Positions 17,348 through 25,718 are shown, numbered from the stretch's first letter. The stretch: DNA of 64,000 nucleotides from an uncultured Oscillospiraceae bacterium (GCA_900547105.1 URFL01000005.1:62001-126000); one strand, 5' to 3'. The notes: a model not told the origin generated them from the letters alone. Translations and numbers: made by a program.

Positions 17348-17908
17348 ATGGACAGTGGAAGCCGCAACTATCGCCGTTTTCGCGACGACGGAGATGAAGG
17401 CGGATTGGTAGAAATCATAAGAGAATATAAGGACGGGCTTATTTTTTACCTAAACAGCATTGTCGGCAATATACATACGGCAGAAGATCTGGCAGAGGAC
17501 ACTTTTGTATTGCTGGGCACTAAAAAGCCGCGCGACAAGGGCAAAGGTTCGTTCAAAACATGGCTTTATACAATAGGGCGAAACATAGCCATCGATAATG
17601 TAAGGCGTAACAGGACAGTCTGCGAAGTGTCTGACGCAGAATATTCGAGCATGGCCGCAGATGAAGAAAGTCTTGAAGAGTCTTATCTCCGCGAGGAACG
17701 AAAAATAACCCTTTACAGAGCGTTAAGCAATCTTAAACCCGCATACCGTCAAGTTCTTTGGCTTATGTATTTTGAAGAGTTATCCGCTAAAGAGACCGCA
17801 TTGGTTATGAAAAAAAGCGTTCACAGCATAGAAACACTTGTATACCGCGCCCGAAAATCATTGAAACTGGCACTTGAAAAGGAGGGCTTTATGGATGAAA
17901 AATTATAA
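17348..17908 (+). CDS. ECF-type RNA polymerase sigma factor
   Basis: 186 residues with the two sigma domains of ECF factors. Region 2 is at about 22-90 (DGLIFYLNSIVGNIHTAEDLAEDTF, FKTWLYTIGRNIAIDNVRR) and region 4 at about 125-175 (LSNLKPAYRQVLWLMYFEE, SVHSIETLVYRARKSLK). ATG 17348 has CAGGAGGGCGG upstream. It overlaps the next gene by 14 nt. Codon use is AT-richer than the flanking host genes and the gene sits directly behind tRNA-fMet, which suggests horizontal acquisition. Confidence 0.92.
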   Translation: MDSGSRNYRRFRDDGDEGGLVEIIREYKDGLIFYLNSIVGNIHTAEDLAEDTFVLLGTKKPRDKGKGSFKTWLYTIGRNIAIDNVRRNRTVCEVSDAEYSSMAADEESLEESYLREERKITLYRALSNLKPAYRQVLWLMYFEELSAKETALVMKKSVHSIETLVYRARKSLKLALEKEGFMDEKL

Positions 17909-18635
17909 TGAAATGGCACAGAGTGTGCTAAACCGCATACACGAATATGAAACGGCAAAAAAACGGCAAAAGAAAATATGTATAAGAGCAGCGGTGCCTA
18001 TTTGCTGTTTGTGCGCAGCAATCATGGCGGGTGTTGCGATTCACGGCGCAGGTGTAAAGGATATTGTTTCCACTCCGCAAAACGGTTCATCCCAAAGCAA
18101 TCAAAACATGACTCAAAGCACCGACAGCGCATCTGACACGGACGAAACAAAGCATGCCTATATAAACGGAGATATGTTGGGGCTGGTCGTGATTGACGGT
18201 AAAGAATATATACAGGATTTTACCGATTATGTCATAGAAGAAGCGTACACGGCTGATAAACTTTTAGGCGACGCACACGATTTTGAGGGAACATATAAAA
18301 CCGCTGACGATACTATATCGGCTGAACTTTACACGGTAAAAGAAAGCAAGAACGTCCTTTTGGTAAAGCTGGGCAACGGCGGAACGGTAGTTCTTATAAG
18401 GGAAGGCGAGCTTTGCGTTAACGGAAAGGATTACTTGCTTTCGGACAGTAACGGCAACGGTGAGATAAAAGAAACGTGTATCGGCAAAGCTAAGCCTTAT
18501 ATCATTGACGTGCCTACCAGACAAAATCATATTGATCCCAATGACATATTATGGACGGTAAGCGGCGACGAAAACAAACTTATAGCGGTAAAACCAAACG
18601 GAACTTGTACCGTTTACAGTACCGAAGAAAATTGA
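17895..18635 (+). CDS. Membrane-anchored anti-sigma-like protein
   Basis: 246 residues from ATG 17895 (GGAGGG 8 nt upstream), overlapping the sigma gene's end, which implies coupled translation. A short basic cytoplasmic N-terminus (about 1-38, AKKRQKK) is followed by one membrane segment (AAVPICCLCAAIMAGVAI, about 40-62), a Ser/Gln/Thr-rich linker and an extracytoplasmic domain. The outer domain carries GDMLGLVVIDGKEYIQDFTDY and ends KPNGTCTVYSTEEN. The gene order, overlap and topology fit a regulator holding the ECF sigma factor at the membrane, but no known anti-sigma motif (for example a zinc HxxxCxxC) is seen. Confidence 0.75.
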   Translation: MKNYNEMAQSVLNRIHEYETAKKRQKKICIRAAVPICCLCAAIMAGVAIHGAGVKDIVSTPQNGSSQSNQNMTQSTDSASDTDETKHAYINGDMLGLVVIDGKEYIQDFTDYVIEEAYTADKLLGDAHDFEGTYKTADDTISAELYTVKESKNVLLVKLGNGGTVVLIREGELCVNGKDYLLSDSNGNGEIKETCIGKAKPYIIDVPTRQNHIDPNDILWTVSGDENKLIAVKPNGTCTVYSTEEN

Positions 18636-18669
18636 TACATTATAAATAAAAAGCTGCCGAACAACCGTT

Positions 18670-18700
18670 AAGGTCGCTCATCAAATCCGGCCTCCGCAAC
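18670..18700 (+). repeat. Degenerate copy of the tRNA-fMet 3' half (possible att scar)
   Basis: AAGGTCG ... AATC ... CCTCCGCAAC matches the tRNA-fMet 3' half at 17173-17203 with a few changes. ACCGTTAAG just before it also repeats a word found upstream of the tRNA (17106-17116). Together they bracket the AT-rich sigma/anti-sigma segment. Confidence 0.55.
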
Positions 18701-18703
18701 TCT

Positions 18704-18738
18704 AAAAAAGCACTTAGCGTTATGCTAAGTGCTTTTTT
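18704..18738. terminator. Terminator following the tRNA-like scar
   Basis: Perfect stem AAAAAAGCACTTAGC / GCTAAGTGCTTTTTT with a GTTAT loop; bidirectional. Confidence 0.85.
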
Positions 18739-18782
18739 AATGAATCGCACCTAAAGAGAAGCCGGGGTGAACCAGGAGTTCC

Positions 18783-18811
18783 ATGACATCCCGGAAGCAG
18801 CGCGTTATAAT
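18783..18811 (+). promoter_or_regulatory. Promoter of the 212-residue protein gene
   Basis: ATGACA, 17-nt spacer, TATAAT, 42 nt before the start codon. Confidence 0.65.
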
Positions 18812-18852
18812 AACCTCAGAAAATGATTTTGAAAAACTGAGGTGAAGGTACC

Positions 18853-19491
18853 ATGAATCTGAAAGAAGCTTTCCGTTATCAGAACAAACTCCAATCTTTT
18901 ATGGAAGAGGCACAGAGCGTTCTTGACTATGATTGTAATGTTATAAAGGTCGAGGACACCTACCTGCGCCACAAGGTCACGGCCGAGGCGGAGGACGAAA
19001 CCATTCTGTCCGTACCGGAAACAGAGTATTACGAACACATCACGGACATCGCCCGTTTCCTCCTGTATCTGCTCGACGAGAAGGAAAAGTTGTTCTCCGC
19101 CATTCGCCACGCGAAGGACGAGCTGGACATCGACATGGACAGCGAGGTGAGCCTCAACGCTGCGCGCCAACGCGTTGCCAATATCTTCAAGCGCATGAAC
19201 GATCTGCGCGGCTCCGAAAAAATCATTCGCAACGGTGGCATCGGCTATCGCTTCAACGCCGAGGGAAATCAGATTTCCTACTGCTGCGATGTAAGACATG
19301 TGACCACCATCAACTACGACCGAAAGGTCATCCGCACCGCCCTCGGAAAACTCAACCGGCAAGCGGATGAAATGTCCGCCAAAATCGATCTCTGCCTGGT
19401 AACCTCTAAGGTGGAATACAACCCGCCATTTGATGTGAATTCCAGCTTTGCCGAGGCATTCGAAGCATACACGGAAAAAGCCGGGGCGTAA
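18853..19491 (+). CDS. Conserved mobile-element/phage-type protein of unknown function
   Basis: 212 residues, mostly helical, beginning MNLKEAFRYQNKLQSFMEEA and containing DIARFLLYLLDEKEKLFSAI and DMDSEVSLNAARQRVA. The C-terminal half has IIRNGGIGYRFNAEGNQISY and a VNSSFAEAFEAY tail. From memory this family is common in prophages and integrated elements of Clostridia; I know no function. No catalytic motif, signal peptide or membrane segment is seen. ATG 18853 is preceded by GAGGTGAAGG, and a good promoter lies upstream. It is a lone gene, followed by a GC-rich hairpin (CCGGGGCGTAACGCCCCGG) at 19484-19502. Confidence 0.75.
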   Translation: MNLKEAFRYQNKLQSFMEEAQSVLDYDCNVIKVEDTYLRHKVTAEAEDETILSVPETEYYEHITDIARFLLYLLDEKEKLFSAIRHAKDELDIDMDSEVSLNAARQRVANIFKRMNDLRGSEKIIRNGGIGYRFNAEGNQISYCCDVRHVTTINYDRKVIRTALGKLNRQADEMSAKIDLCLVTSKVEYNPPFDVNSSFAEAFEAYTEKAGA

Positions 19492-19813
19492 CGCCCCGGC
19501 CCGACCGGCTATTTTTGATGCGGCAAGATACGAGAATGCGGATACCGGTTCAGGTGCAGATGAACGATAACGCTGCACATTCCCCAAAAGCAACTGGTTT
19601 GGGCTCATCCTTTGAGCCATCAAGATAGGAAAGACAGACGTCCGACGATTCCACCCACACCAAACGCTCTTTCGTCAAATCGTTTCTGCGTCATTTCTCT
19701 TATTCTTGCTCCCAAGCTGACATCTCCATAGTAAGGCATGCAAGCCATTTTCGATAATGATAAAACGGAAAATCGATGCGATTTTCTGCACGCATGAACG
19801 ACGACGCGATTCG
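19492..19813. other. Intergenic stretch with no supported gene
   Basis: Only short frames without ribosome binding sites are present, the longest on the minus strand. Apart from the hairpin at its left edge I see nothing functional. Confidence 0.5.
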
Positions 19814-20182
19814 TCACGCCGCCCTCCGTGCAAGTAAAACAAATGGTTGAAGCTGCATCGAACGCTTGCCGCATCCAAAATAGCCGGTCATAAAATGACT
19901 TGAGCAGCAGGACTCAGCCTGCTGCTCACCAGCGATATGGAATTTTACCGCAGTGGGAATCAGGATTTGATCCATCGGAACCTCAAACAGAGCTCCCAGT
20001 GCGTACAAATTATCTACCGTGGGCAGGCTTTCACCCTTCTGCCACTTGTAGATGGCCCGAGGCTCCTCAAAGCCGAAGTAGCTTTGCAGATCCCGAACCG
20101 TCAAGCCGCGCTCCATGCGCAAGCGCCGAATGTTGCTTCCTGTTGCAACGAGGTCGATCACAGGGTATGTTTTTGCGATCAT
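19814..20182 (-). CDS. XRE-family HTH transcriptional regulator
   Basis: 122 residues from ATG 20182, chosen over upstream starts because AAAGGAGG lies 7 nt before it. The HTH domain is near residues 12-68 (SNIRRLRMERGLTVRDLQSYF, AIYKWQKGESLPTVDNLYAL, VPMDQILI). The C-terminal 50 residues are cysteine-containing (SCCSSHF, GYFGCGK) and not recognised. Such Cro/C1-type regulators are common in mobile elements; the gene lies among other element-type genes. Confidence 0.82.
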   Translation of the reverse strand: MIAKTYPVIDLVATGSNIRRLRMERGLTVRDLQSYFGFEEPRAIYKWQKGESLPTVDNLYALGALFEVPMDQILIPTAVKFHIAGEQQAESCCSSHFMTGYFGCGKRSMQLQPFVLLARRAA

Positions 20183-20453
20183 GGGATTGCCTCCTTTGAA
20201 AGTAAAAGTAACATTGTATGTTACCACAGCTCCCATAAAAAAGCAATACTTATTTTTGAAAAGGAGGACAATTTGAACGCACAGCTATACGGGAACATTC
20301 AGAAGTTTTCCCTGTGCTATGCTTACTTCCTATTTTTGAGCCCCTCTCCTACCCTGCCGATCCGCTGCTTGTTCAGCAAGGTAGGAATTTGATTTAACCA
20401 AAAGGATATGCGTTTATGGATGATATGGAGCAAAAGAAAGGAGACACGTCAAC

Positions 20454-20624
20454 GTGAACCTGACACCGATTGCCAAACGAAGCAAAAGTGAACAGCGTAA
20501 ATACTATGCATCAAAGCGTGGTTCTTGGAACGGGCTTTCTCCGGTCACAAGAGTTGTGCGGAGCAAGAAAACCTACGATAGAAAGCGTAGGAAGCAGGAG
20601 GATCGCCGTGCCTCTGATGAATGA
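20454..20624 (+). CDS. Small basic element protein (56 residues)
   Basis: GTG start at 20454 with GAAAGGAGAC 8-10 nt upstream; stop TGA at 20624. The protein begins MNLTPIAKRSKSEQRKYYAS, then SWNGLSPVTRVVRSKKTYDR and a basic tail. It is highly Arg/Lys rich, which suggests nucleic-acid binding. From memory, near-identical short proteins occur in integrative elements of Firmicutes. Its end overlaps the next ORF (ATGA). Confidence 0.65.
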   Translation: MNLTPIAKRSKSEQRKYYASKRGSWNGLSPVTRVVRSKKTYDRKRRKQEDRRASDE

Positions 20625-20935
20625 GCCTTCCAAGGCGCATTGGGCAAACAAAGACCGCCGCAGACTGCGTCGAGTTCGAGAGATTCAAAAAAAACGACCG
20701 GCTGCTGCAAATTATAAACCGCGGCGGTTATGCACCACACCGCGGATATATAGAGGAGGGCTTTGATGGCCGGTCACTGCTGCATACTGGTCAGTATATC
20801 CGGTATCCTCAAAACAGCCACCGTCAAAAATGGATCAAACGAGAAACCGGTCGCCGAATCCGCCGCTGCCAAAACGCTCCGGTGAAAGGAAATTTCTATC
20901 GCCGCCTATTTGACTACTGGTGGACATTGTATTGA
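20621..20935 (+). CDS. Small element protein ending in a DYWWTLY motif
   Basis: 104 residues from ATG 20621, overlapping the previous stop by 4 nt. Two features resemble a small protein family I recall from integrative elements: GGYAPHRGYIEEGFDGRSL in the middle, and a basic C-terminus running to FYRRLFDYWWTLY. An alternative overlapping frame starts at GTG 20608 with a better-placed AGGAGG and ends at 20766, so the true start is uncertain. Function unknown. With the 56-residue gene it may be the remnant of an element whose main body is missing. Confidence 0.5.
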   Translation: MSLPRRIGQTKTAADCVEFERFKKNDRLLQIINRGGYAPHRGYIEEGFDGRSLLHTGQYIRYPQNSHRQKWIKRETGRRIRRCQNAPVKGNFYRRLFDYWWTLY

Positions 20936-20959
20936 AAGCGGAGAACTGTGATACAAAAA

Positions 20960-21000
20960 GCCGAGCGAAATACCAGTCGATGACCGGTATTTCGCTCGGC
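20960..21000 (-). terminator. Terminator of tRNA-Pro
   Basis: GCCGAGCGAAATACC / GGTATTTCGCTCGGC with an inner GTC/GAC stem, followed on the minus strand by TTTTTG. Confidence 0.85.
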
Positions 21001-21010
21001 TTTGCATATT

Positions 21011-21086
21011 TGGTCGGAGTGACAGGGTTCGAACCTGCGGCCTGATGGTCCCAAACCACCCGCGCTACCAACTGCGCCACACCCCG
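21011..21086 (-). tRNA. tRNA-Pro (TGG)
   Basis: Minus strand cloverleaf with encoded CCA; acceptor CGGGGTG / CACTCCG, anticodon loop TTTGGGA with anticodon TGG, T-arm GCAGG TTCGAAC CCTGT. Confidence 0.95.
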
Positions 21087-21181
21087 ATAATATAAATTTG
21101 CGCGTTCGCCAATGATACCGACCGGCAACAATGCCATGGCGGCATCGCCGCGTGGACGGATTCTTTACGGAACACCGTTCT

Positions 21182-21210
21182 ATTATAAAAAAACGCAGTA
21201 CATTTGTCAA
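21182..21210 (-). promoter_or_regulatory. Promoter of tRNA-Pro
   Basis: Minus strand TTGACA (21210-21205), 17-nt spacer, TATAAT (21187-21182). Confidence 0.8.
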
Positions 21211-21322
21211 GAAAAACAAGGTGTATTCGCCGGAGAAGTGCACAGGTTTGTCAATGATGAATTACACATAGTGAAGGCGCATAAGACCTGTTTAGAAGTG
21301 TGCGTTTCTTCCGCACGACCTC

Positions 21323-21351
21323 TTGACACTTCTGACAAAATCCGGTATGAT
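21323..21351 (+). promoter_or_regulatory. Promoter of tRNA-Leu
   Basis: TTGACA, 17-nt spacer, TATGAT, 19 nt before the tRNA. Confidence 0.8.
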
Positions 21352-21370
21352 ATTCTATACTACTTCATAA

Positions 21371-21457
21371 GCCGCTGTGGTGGAATCGGCAGACACAAGG
21401 GACTTAAAATCCCTGGCCGGAAACGGTGTGCGGGTTCAAGTCCCGCCAGCGGCACCA
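21371..21457 (+). tRNA. tRNA-Leu (TAA)
   Basis: Class II tRNA of 87 nt with a long variable arm (TGGCCGGAAACGGTGT) and encoded CCA. Acceptor GCCGCTG / CAGCGGC, anticodon TAA in ACTTAAAAT, T-arm GCGGG TTCAAGT CCCGC. Confidence 0.95.
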
Positions 21458-21458
21458 T

Positions 21459-21502
21459 ATCGAGTGGTCATAAGGGATTTCACTTATGACCACTCGATTT
21501 TT
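21459..21502 (+). terminator. Terminator of tRNA-Leu
   Basis: Perfect 16-bp stem ATCGAGTGGTCATAAG / CTTATGACCACTCGAT, then TTTTT. Confidence 0.9.
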
Positions 21503-21554
21503 CTATTCCGATACGGTCTGATGCAGGGAGCAGGTTTTCGCCTGCTCCCTTTCG

Positions 21555-23264
21555 TTATGCTGGTTTCGGCTCTGTGAGATATTCGACAGCAACTCCCTGG
21601 CGGGTATCCGCTTTGTAATGCGGATGCCTTGGCGCTGCCGGGATCTCCACATAGCCAACAAAGCGGTAATAGATTACGATCCGCTGAGTGCGATTCTTGC
21701 CGGTTCCCTCCGTTTCAAACACATCAATGTGGTCAATCAGCTCCCGCAGCAGCGGCGCTGTCAGGTAATTCATCTGCATAAACCGCCGCACAGCGATGAT
21801 GAAGTTCTCCCGCTGCTGTTGCTGCTTTCCGGATTCAGACAGCCTCTTGCGAAGGGTGGTGATCTTACTTTTCAGCTCCATTCGCTCCACCTCATACTTA
21901 TGAGACAGCTGCATAAACCACTCATCGCTGACCTTTCCGATTGCATTATCCTCATAGAGCTTTTCATAGAGCCGGGAAACGATATCGTTCCGGGCCATTG
22001 CCTTTTGCAACTCCTCCTCACAGTGCTTCTGCTCCTTCAAAAGCTCCTTGTCGGTCTTTCTGACCAACAATTCCACAAAGGCATCTTCGTCGTCGCTCAG
22101 ATACTCTGCCATCCTCCGCAGCTCCAGCATTACCACCTGCTCAATGGCATCCGCCCGCACATAGTGCCGTCCGGGGCAGCTTCCCCGGTAGTCCACCTTG
22201 TTGTTGGCGCACACAAAATAGTGAATGTCCTTGTTGATGGTGTTGGTGTGGTAACGCAGCTTCGTGTGGCAGTCGCCGCAGAACAGCAGATCAGCAAAGA
22301 TACTTTTCTGCCCGTTATGGGGCTTCGGCGCACGGCGTTTTGTCCTGGCAATGCGAGCTTGCACCTTCTCAAAGTCCTCTCTGGCGATGATCGGCTCGTG
22401 AACATCCTTGAAGATCATCCAGTTTTCCGGGGCGTTGTCATACCGCCGTTTGTTCTTGAAAGACTTGGAATAGGTCTTGAAATTGATGACATCGCCGCAG
22501 TATTCCTGCTGGGAGAGGATCTTCTGTACCGTGGTCTTGCACCATCTGTACGGATTGGGCTGTGTCTTTTTGCCGCCTCTCGGAAGGCCTTTGCTCTGCC
22601 AATAGGCCATTGGGACAAGCACCTTCTGTTCCTGCAAAATGCGGGCAATGGTCTCATTGCCTTTCCCATCGAGGCACATCTTGAAGATGCTTTTGACGAT
22701 CTCCGCCGCCTCCGGATCGATGATCCACTTCTTTTTGTTTTCAGGGCTTTTTTGATACCCGTAAGGCGGCTGGGATAACGGCTCACCCATATTGCCACGC
22801 AGACGGTGGGACGAGCGGATCTTTTTGGAAATGTCCCGTGCATACATCTCATTGAGAATATTTTTAAAGGGGGCGATCTCACTTTCGCCCTCCTCGCTGT
22901 CGATGGAGTCATTCACGGCAATAAAGCGGACGCCGTGGTCAGGAAAATAGCTGTCCGTGTAGTTTCCAACGGAAACATAGTCACGGCCGAGGCGGGACAG
23001 GTCTTTCACCATCACAGCTTTCACAAAGCCCATTTCAATGTCACTGAGCATTTGCTGGAATCCGGGACGGTTGAAATTTGTTCCCGTATACCCGTCGTCC
23101 ACATAGTATTTGGTGTTGGACAGTCCCATCTCCTTTGCCTTCTGAGAGAGCAGGCGCTTCTGGTTGGCGACGGAATTGCTGTCACCGTCCATTCCGTCGT
23201 CACGGGATAAACGACAGTAAAGTGCTGTGATCCCGATCGGTTCTTTCTTAGTTTTCGGCTGCAT
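21555..23264 (-). CDS. Large serine recombinase (TndX/TnpX-type integrase)
   Basis: 569 residues from ATG 23264, which has GAAGGAGGACAATT upstream. The resolvase domain (about 12-160) has the catalytic serine in ALYCRLSRDDG (S20) and the arginine motif DLSRLGRDY. The recombinase domain follows (GEPLSQPPYGYQKS). A zinc ribbon is near residues 315-360 (CGDCHTKLRYH ... CANNK ... CPGRHYVR). A coiled-coil region (KELLKEQKHCEEELQKAM) is near 410. The enzyme excises and integrates mobile elements by serine chemistry. It is the last gene of a minus-strand cluster with ParB and RepA-like genes and lies just beyond tRNA-Leu, marking one edge of the element. Confidence 0.93.
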   Translation of the reverse strand: MQPKTKKEPIGITALYCRLSRDDGMDGDSNSVANQKRLLSQKAKEMGLSNTKYYVDDGYTGTNFNRPGFQQMLSDIEMGFVKAVMVKDLSRLGRDYVSVGNYTDSYFPDHGVRFIAVNDSIDSEEGESEIAPFKNILNEMYARDISKKIRSSHRLRGNMGEPLSQPPYGYQKSPENKKKWIIDPEAAEIVKSIFKMCLDGKGNETIARILQEQKVLVPMAYWQSKGLPRGGKKTQPNPYRWCKTTVQKILSQQEYCGDVINFKTYSKSFKNKRRYDNAPENWMIFKDVHEPIIAREDFEKVQARIARTKRRAPKPHNGQKSIFADLLFCGDCHTKLRYHTNTINKDIHYFVCANNKVDYRGSCPGRHYVRADAIEQVVMLELRRMAEYLSDDEDAFVELLVRKTDKELLKEQKHCEEELQKAMARNDIVSRLYEKLYEDNAIGKVSDEWFMQLSHKYEVERMELKSKITTLRKRLSESGKQQQQRENFIIAVRRFMQMNYLTAPLLRELIDHIDVFETEGTGKNRTQRIVIYYRFVGYVEIPAAPRHPHYKADTRQGVAVEYLTEPKPA

Positions 23265-23505
23265 AATTGTCCTCCTTCCCGGCAGCCGTACACACATATT
23301 CTGCGTCAATTTTATCATCGGACTGCACAGGCGACAAATCTGCGAAGTCGCTGACAAGATATTTTTCGAGCCTGCTGCCCATCTTTGTGTTCTGGCTCAT
23401 GTCCTTGAAGTTGATTGGTTCATAGCGGTTCTCCACAAAATACCGAACCCCATTGATGACATACTCCCGCTCCGGCAAGCCGAAGCCTACAAAAAATTTA
23501 TCCAT
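23248..23505 (-). CDS. Small element protein between parB and the recombinase
   Basis: 85 residues from ATG 23505 (AAGGAGGACAG upstream). Begins MDKFFVGFGLPEREYVINGV and ends with an acidic tail. It overlaps the recombinase start by 17 nt, so the two are translationally coupled. No known domain is recognised. Position and coupling suggest a role in element excision or partition, but this is inference. Confidence 0.7.
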   Translation of the reverse strand: MDKFFVGFGLPEREYVINGVRYFVENRYEPINFKDMSQNTKMGSRLEKYLVSDFADLSPVQSDDKIDAEYVCTAAGKEDNYAAEN

Positions 23506-23515
23506 ACTGTCCTCC

Positions 23516-24370
23516 TTACCTTTCGTCCCAGCTTCGCTGACGGATGAGGTGTTTACGATAATATTCACAGGCTTTGATAATGAAATCTTCCGCCTTTCCG
23601 GCATCCAAGCCTTTGGGAAGGACCTCCCGCAGGCGGGATGCGGGGACTTTCACTGTCTCCCTCTGGTTGGCCTTTTCCTCGATCATAAGGAACTGGATCA
23701 CATCCTTCGTCAGCAGCCCTTCACGGTCGGCCTTGTGCATCCGCCACGCCTGCGAGTAGGACGGAGTGCAGTCGTTGATGGCACACTGCTCCAACACCTC
23801 CCGTTGACTGGAATCGTCGAGATAAGACAGCTCCACGCCGACGGACAGAGCAATTTCGCCTTTATCCATCTTTTCAAGCAACTCCGGGATGAGGTAGGTC
23901 AGTCGAATATAGCGCTGCACCTGTCTGCCGCTGTCTGTATCGGAAATGTCATCACGGGACTTGTGGCCAACTTGTCCACAAGTGATACCTTGGTGGGATA
24001 GCGCTTCCATTTTCAGCTTATAGGCAAATGCCTTTTCGGAGGGAAGAATATGCTCCCGGTGCAGATTGCTGTCCACCACGGTAATGGCGGCGCTGTCACG
24101 ATCCAGCGCACGGATAAGTACCGGGATTTCCGTAAGCCCTGCTTTCTGGGCAGCGTGTAGCCTCCGATGACCGCTGATGACTTCATATTCGTTTGTATCC
24201 GCTATCGATCGGACGAACAGCGGAGTGAGTATTCCGTTTGCCCTGATACTCTCCACCAGAGCGTCCATTTCTGCATTATCCTGCACCTTATAGGGATGTC
24301 CCTCGAATGGATGCAGACTGGTGATTTTCAAAAGCGTCGGTGCTGCCGACGCTGTATTTTTATAGCTCAT
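23516..24370 (-). CDS. ParB/RepB/Spo0J-family partition-like protein
   Basis: 284 residues. The ParB N-terminal nuclease-like domain is at about 12-110 (LHPFEGHPYKVQ, ISGHRRLHAAQKAG, VDSNLHREHILPSEKAFAY). An HTH-containing middle segment follows (LIPELLEKMDKGEIALSVGVE). Proteins of this group are typical of integrative elements, where they are thought to help maintenance or regulate replication. ATG 24370 has AGAAGGTC upstream. It lies 150 nt after the interrupted repA-like gene. Confidence 0.9.
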   Translation of the reverse strand: MSYKNTASAAPTLLKITSLHPFEGHPYKVQDNAEMDALVESIRANGILTPLFVRSIADTNEYEVISGHRRLHAAQKAGLTEIPVLIRALDRDSAAITVVDSNLHREHILPSEKAFAYKLKMEALSHQGITCGQVGHKSRDDISDTDSGRQVQRYIRLTYLIPELLEKMDKGEIALSVGVELSYLDDSSQREVLEQCAINDCTPSYSQAWRMHKADREGLLTKDVIQFLMIEEKANQRETVKVPASRLREVLPKGLDAGKAEDFIIKACEYYRKHLIRQRSWDER

Positions 24371-24535
24371 ATTTGACCTTCTTTCTGTGTTTGACTACCC
24401 GAAAAAGAATGGATAGCGCTTTTCTCTTTTCGGGTAGTAAGAGAATTACTGCTCAGGTAAATAGAATAGATATGATTACCTGCTATTTCGCCGCAGTCTG
24501 GAATGCGGCCTTTGGGCGTGGTTGTATGCTGATTT

Positions 24536-24892
24536 TCAGCCACCTGTGCGGAACTTCTGCACATAAAGACGGCTGGGCTTGCCCTTGCCCTGCCGTTTGC
24601 GGATGAGCAGGTCCTGCTTTTCCAACTCCACGAATAGCCGTGTGGTCTTGTCGTGACCACAGCCAAAGACGGTGCAAACCTCATTCAACGTGTAGTAAAT
24701 AAAGATGCGCCCGCTTTCGTCGGAAAACACTGCGGCATTTCTGCCGGACAAGCCAGTGCGGTCAAGCAACAGCCCATAAAGCAGGGCTGCCTCTGCGGAC
24801 AGTTTTTTATAGCGTGGATTCGTGAATAGTGCCTTGGGCACTCGGTAGTAGGCGAAGGCTTCCGCCTCCCACCAGTAAGCTTTTTTGCTCAT
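24536..24892 (-). CDS. RepA_N-type replication initiator, frameshifted
   Basis: 118 residues up to the stop at 24536. Begins MSKKAYWWEAEAFAYYRVPK and contains a winged-helix-like RepA_N domain (LSAEAALLYGLLLDRTGLS, TLNEVCTVFGCGHDKTTRLF, LLIRKRQGKGKPSRLYVQKF). The protein then ends abruptly with RTGG. In another frame, coding continues as AQVAENQHTTTPKGRIPD down to a stop at 24367, which overlaps the parB start. Removing one C in TTCCGCACAG near 24547-24552 would join the two parts into about 174 residues. I therefore read this as an intact N-terminal domain with a disrupted 3' end. Confidence 0.78.
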   Translation of the reverse strand: MSKKAYWWEAEAFAYYRVPKALFTNPRYKKLSAEAALLYGLLLDRTGLSGRNAAVFSDESGRIFIYYTLNEVCTVFGCGHDKTTRLFVELEKQDLLIRKRQGKGKPSRLYVQKFRTGG

Positions 24893-24938
24893 TGAATTTT
24901 CAACTCCTCTCGTCAGAAAACCCTTACTGATTTTGGTA

Positions 24939-25235
24939 TCAAAATGGTGCGTGTTTGCCGGATTTGTCGCCCTGTAAACCGCTTTCCCGAAGTGGGTGAT
25001 ATGATTTCCTTACTGCGCCGTTTTCCTTGTTTTTGTCGTCCATCGGCGCTTTTTTCAGAGCATACCGAACCGCCCGGTTGCTCTCATACTTCGGACACTC
25101 CAGCAGCAGTGCACGGAAGCTCTGCTTGCACTCGTGGGTGCAGCTACGGCAGATCTCGTTGTATGTTCTGCGTCCGGTCTGCGGATGCAGGAAAAACGCC
25201 CACTCAGCTTTTGCCTTCTTGGATAATCTCGGCAT
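24939..25235 (-). CDS. Small cysteine-containing element protein
   Basis: 98 residues starting MPRLSKKAKAEWAFFLHPQT. A CxxC...C arrangement (ICRSCTHECKQSFRALLLEC) may bind zinc. From memory this protein family accompanies repA in clostridial integrative elements; function unknown. GAGGTCAATGC lies before ATG 25235. The C-terminal 35 residues are basic and low in complexity. Confidence 0.75.
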   Translation of the reverse strand: MPRLSKKAKAEWAFFLHPQTGRRTYNEICRSCTHECKQSFRALLLECPKYESNRAVRYALKKAPMDDKNKENGAVRKSYHPLRESGLQGDKSGKHAPF

Positions 25236-25429
25236 TGCATTGACCTCTTTTCTGTTGGATTTCTTTCGCCGTTCTGCCCGATCATCGTTCCTGCCCCCAG
25301 TCAGGCGGCGTCGCCTCGCTTATATCATCGCAAGGTCATATCTTGATCGGACGGTCATTCCATTTTCAAGGTACACGGGGAGGACCCCTCAATAGGTAGC
25401 CAGCGGGAAGGGCCATTTATTAACCCCCT

Positions 25430-25503
25430 CACTAACCAATTGGGAAAAATATTTGTGTTTTGGCAAAGTGATTTGAAAATTCCCCCCACTAACCAACTGG
25501 GAA
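25430..25503. repeat. Two iteron-like direct repeats upstream of the repA cluster
   Basis: CACTAACCAATTGGGAA (25430-25446) and CACTAACCAACTGGGAA (25487-25503) differ at one base and lie 57 nt apart, each bounded by C-rich sequence. They sit in the 790-nt gene-free stretch 25236-26030, upstream of the replication/partition genes. An origin or regulator-binding role is inference. Confidence 0.5.
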
Positions 25504-25718
25504 CTTTTTTGCAGAAAAAACAAAGGAAGTTTTGTAAACTTTTTGTGAATAGCTCAATAATTGTGCGTTCTGCAAAGACCTCCTCACTTACTTTGAATTT
25601 GAATGCTCTTTTGTGGGGGTGTTTCCGGATGGTTCTCAAAATTTTTTCTCTCTACTTACTCTGAACTGAGCCGCAGATTTTGAGGGTGTTCTTGAAAATT
25701 TTCTTCCGGAGCGCAAAA

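Noticed and set aside
19620..19878. Two minus-strand ORFs of 67-84 residues
   Set aside because: They overlap the end of the HTH gene in other frames and have no ribosome binding site.
20608..20766. Alternative GTG-start ORF with good AGGAGG spacing
   Set aside because: Its basic low-complexity sequence matches nothing I recall, whereas the overlapping frame ends in a family-like DYWWTLY; kept only as an alternative.
25355..25639. 94-residue minus-strand ORF with repeated WLVxG words
   Set aside because: The repeat comes from the iteron-like DNA repeats and no ribosome site precedes the ATG.
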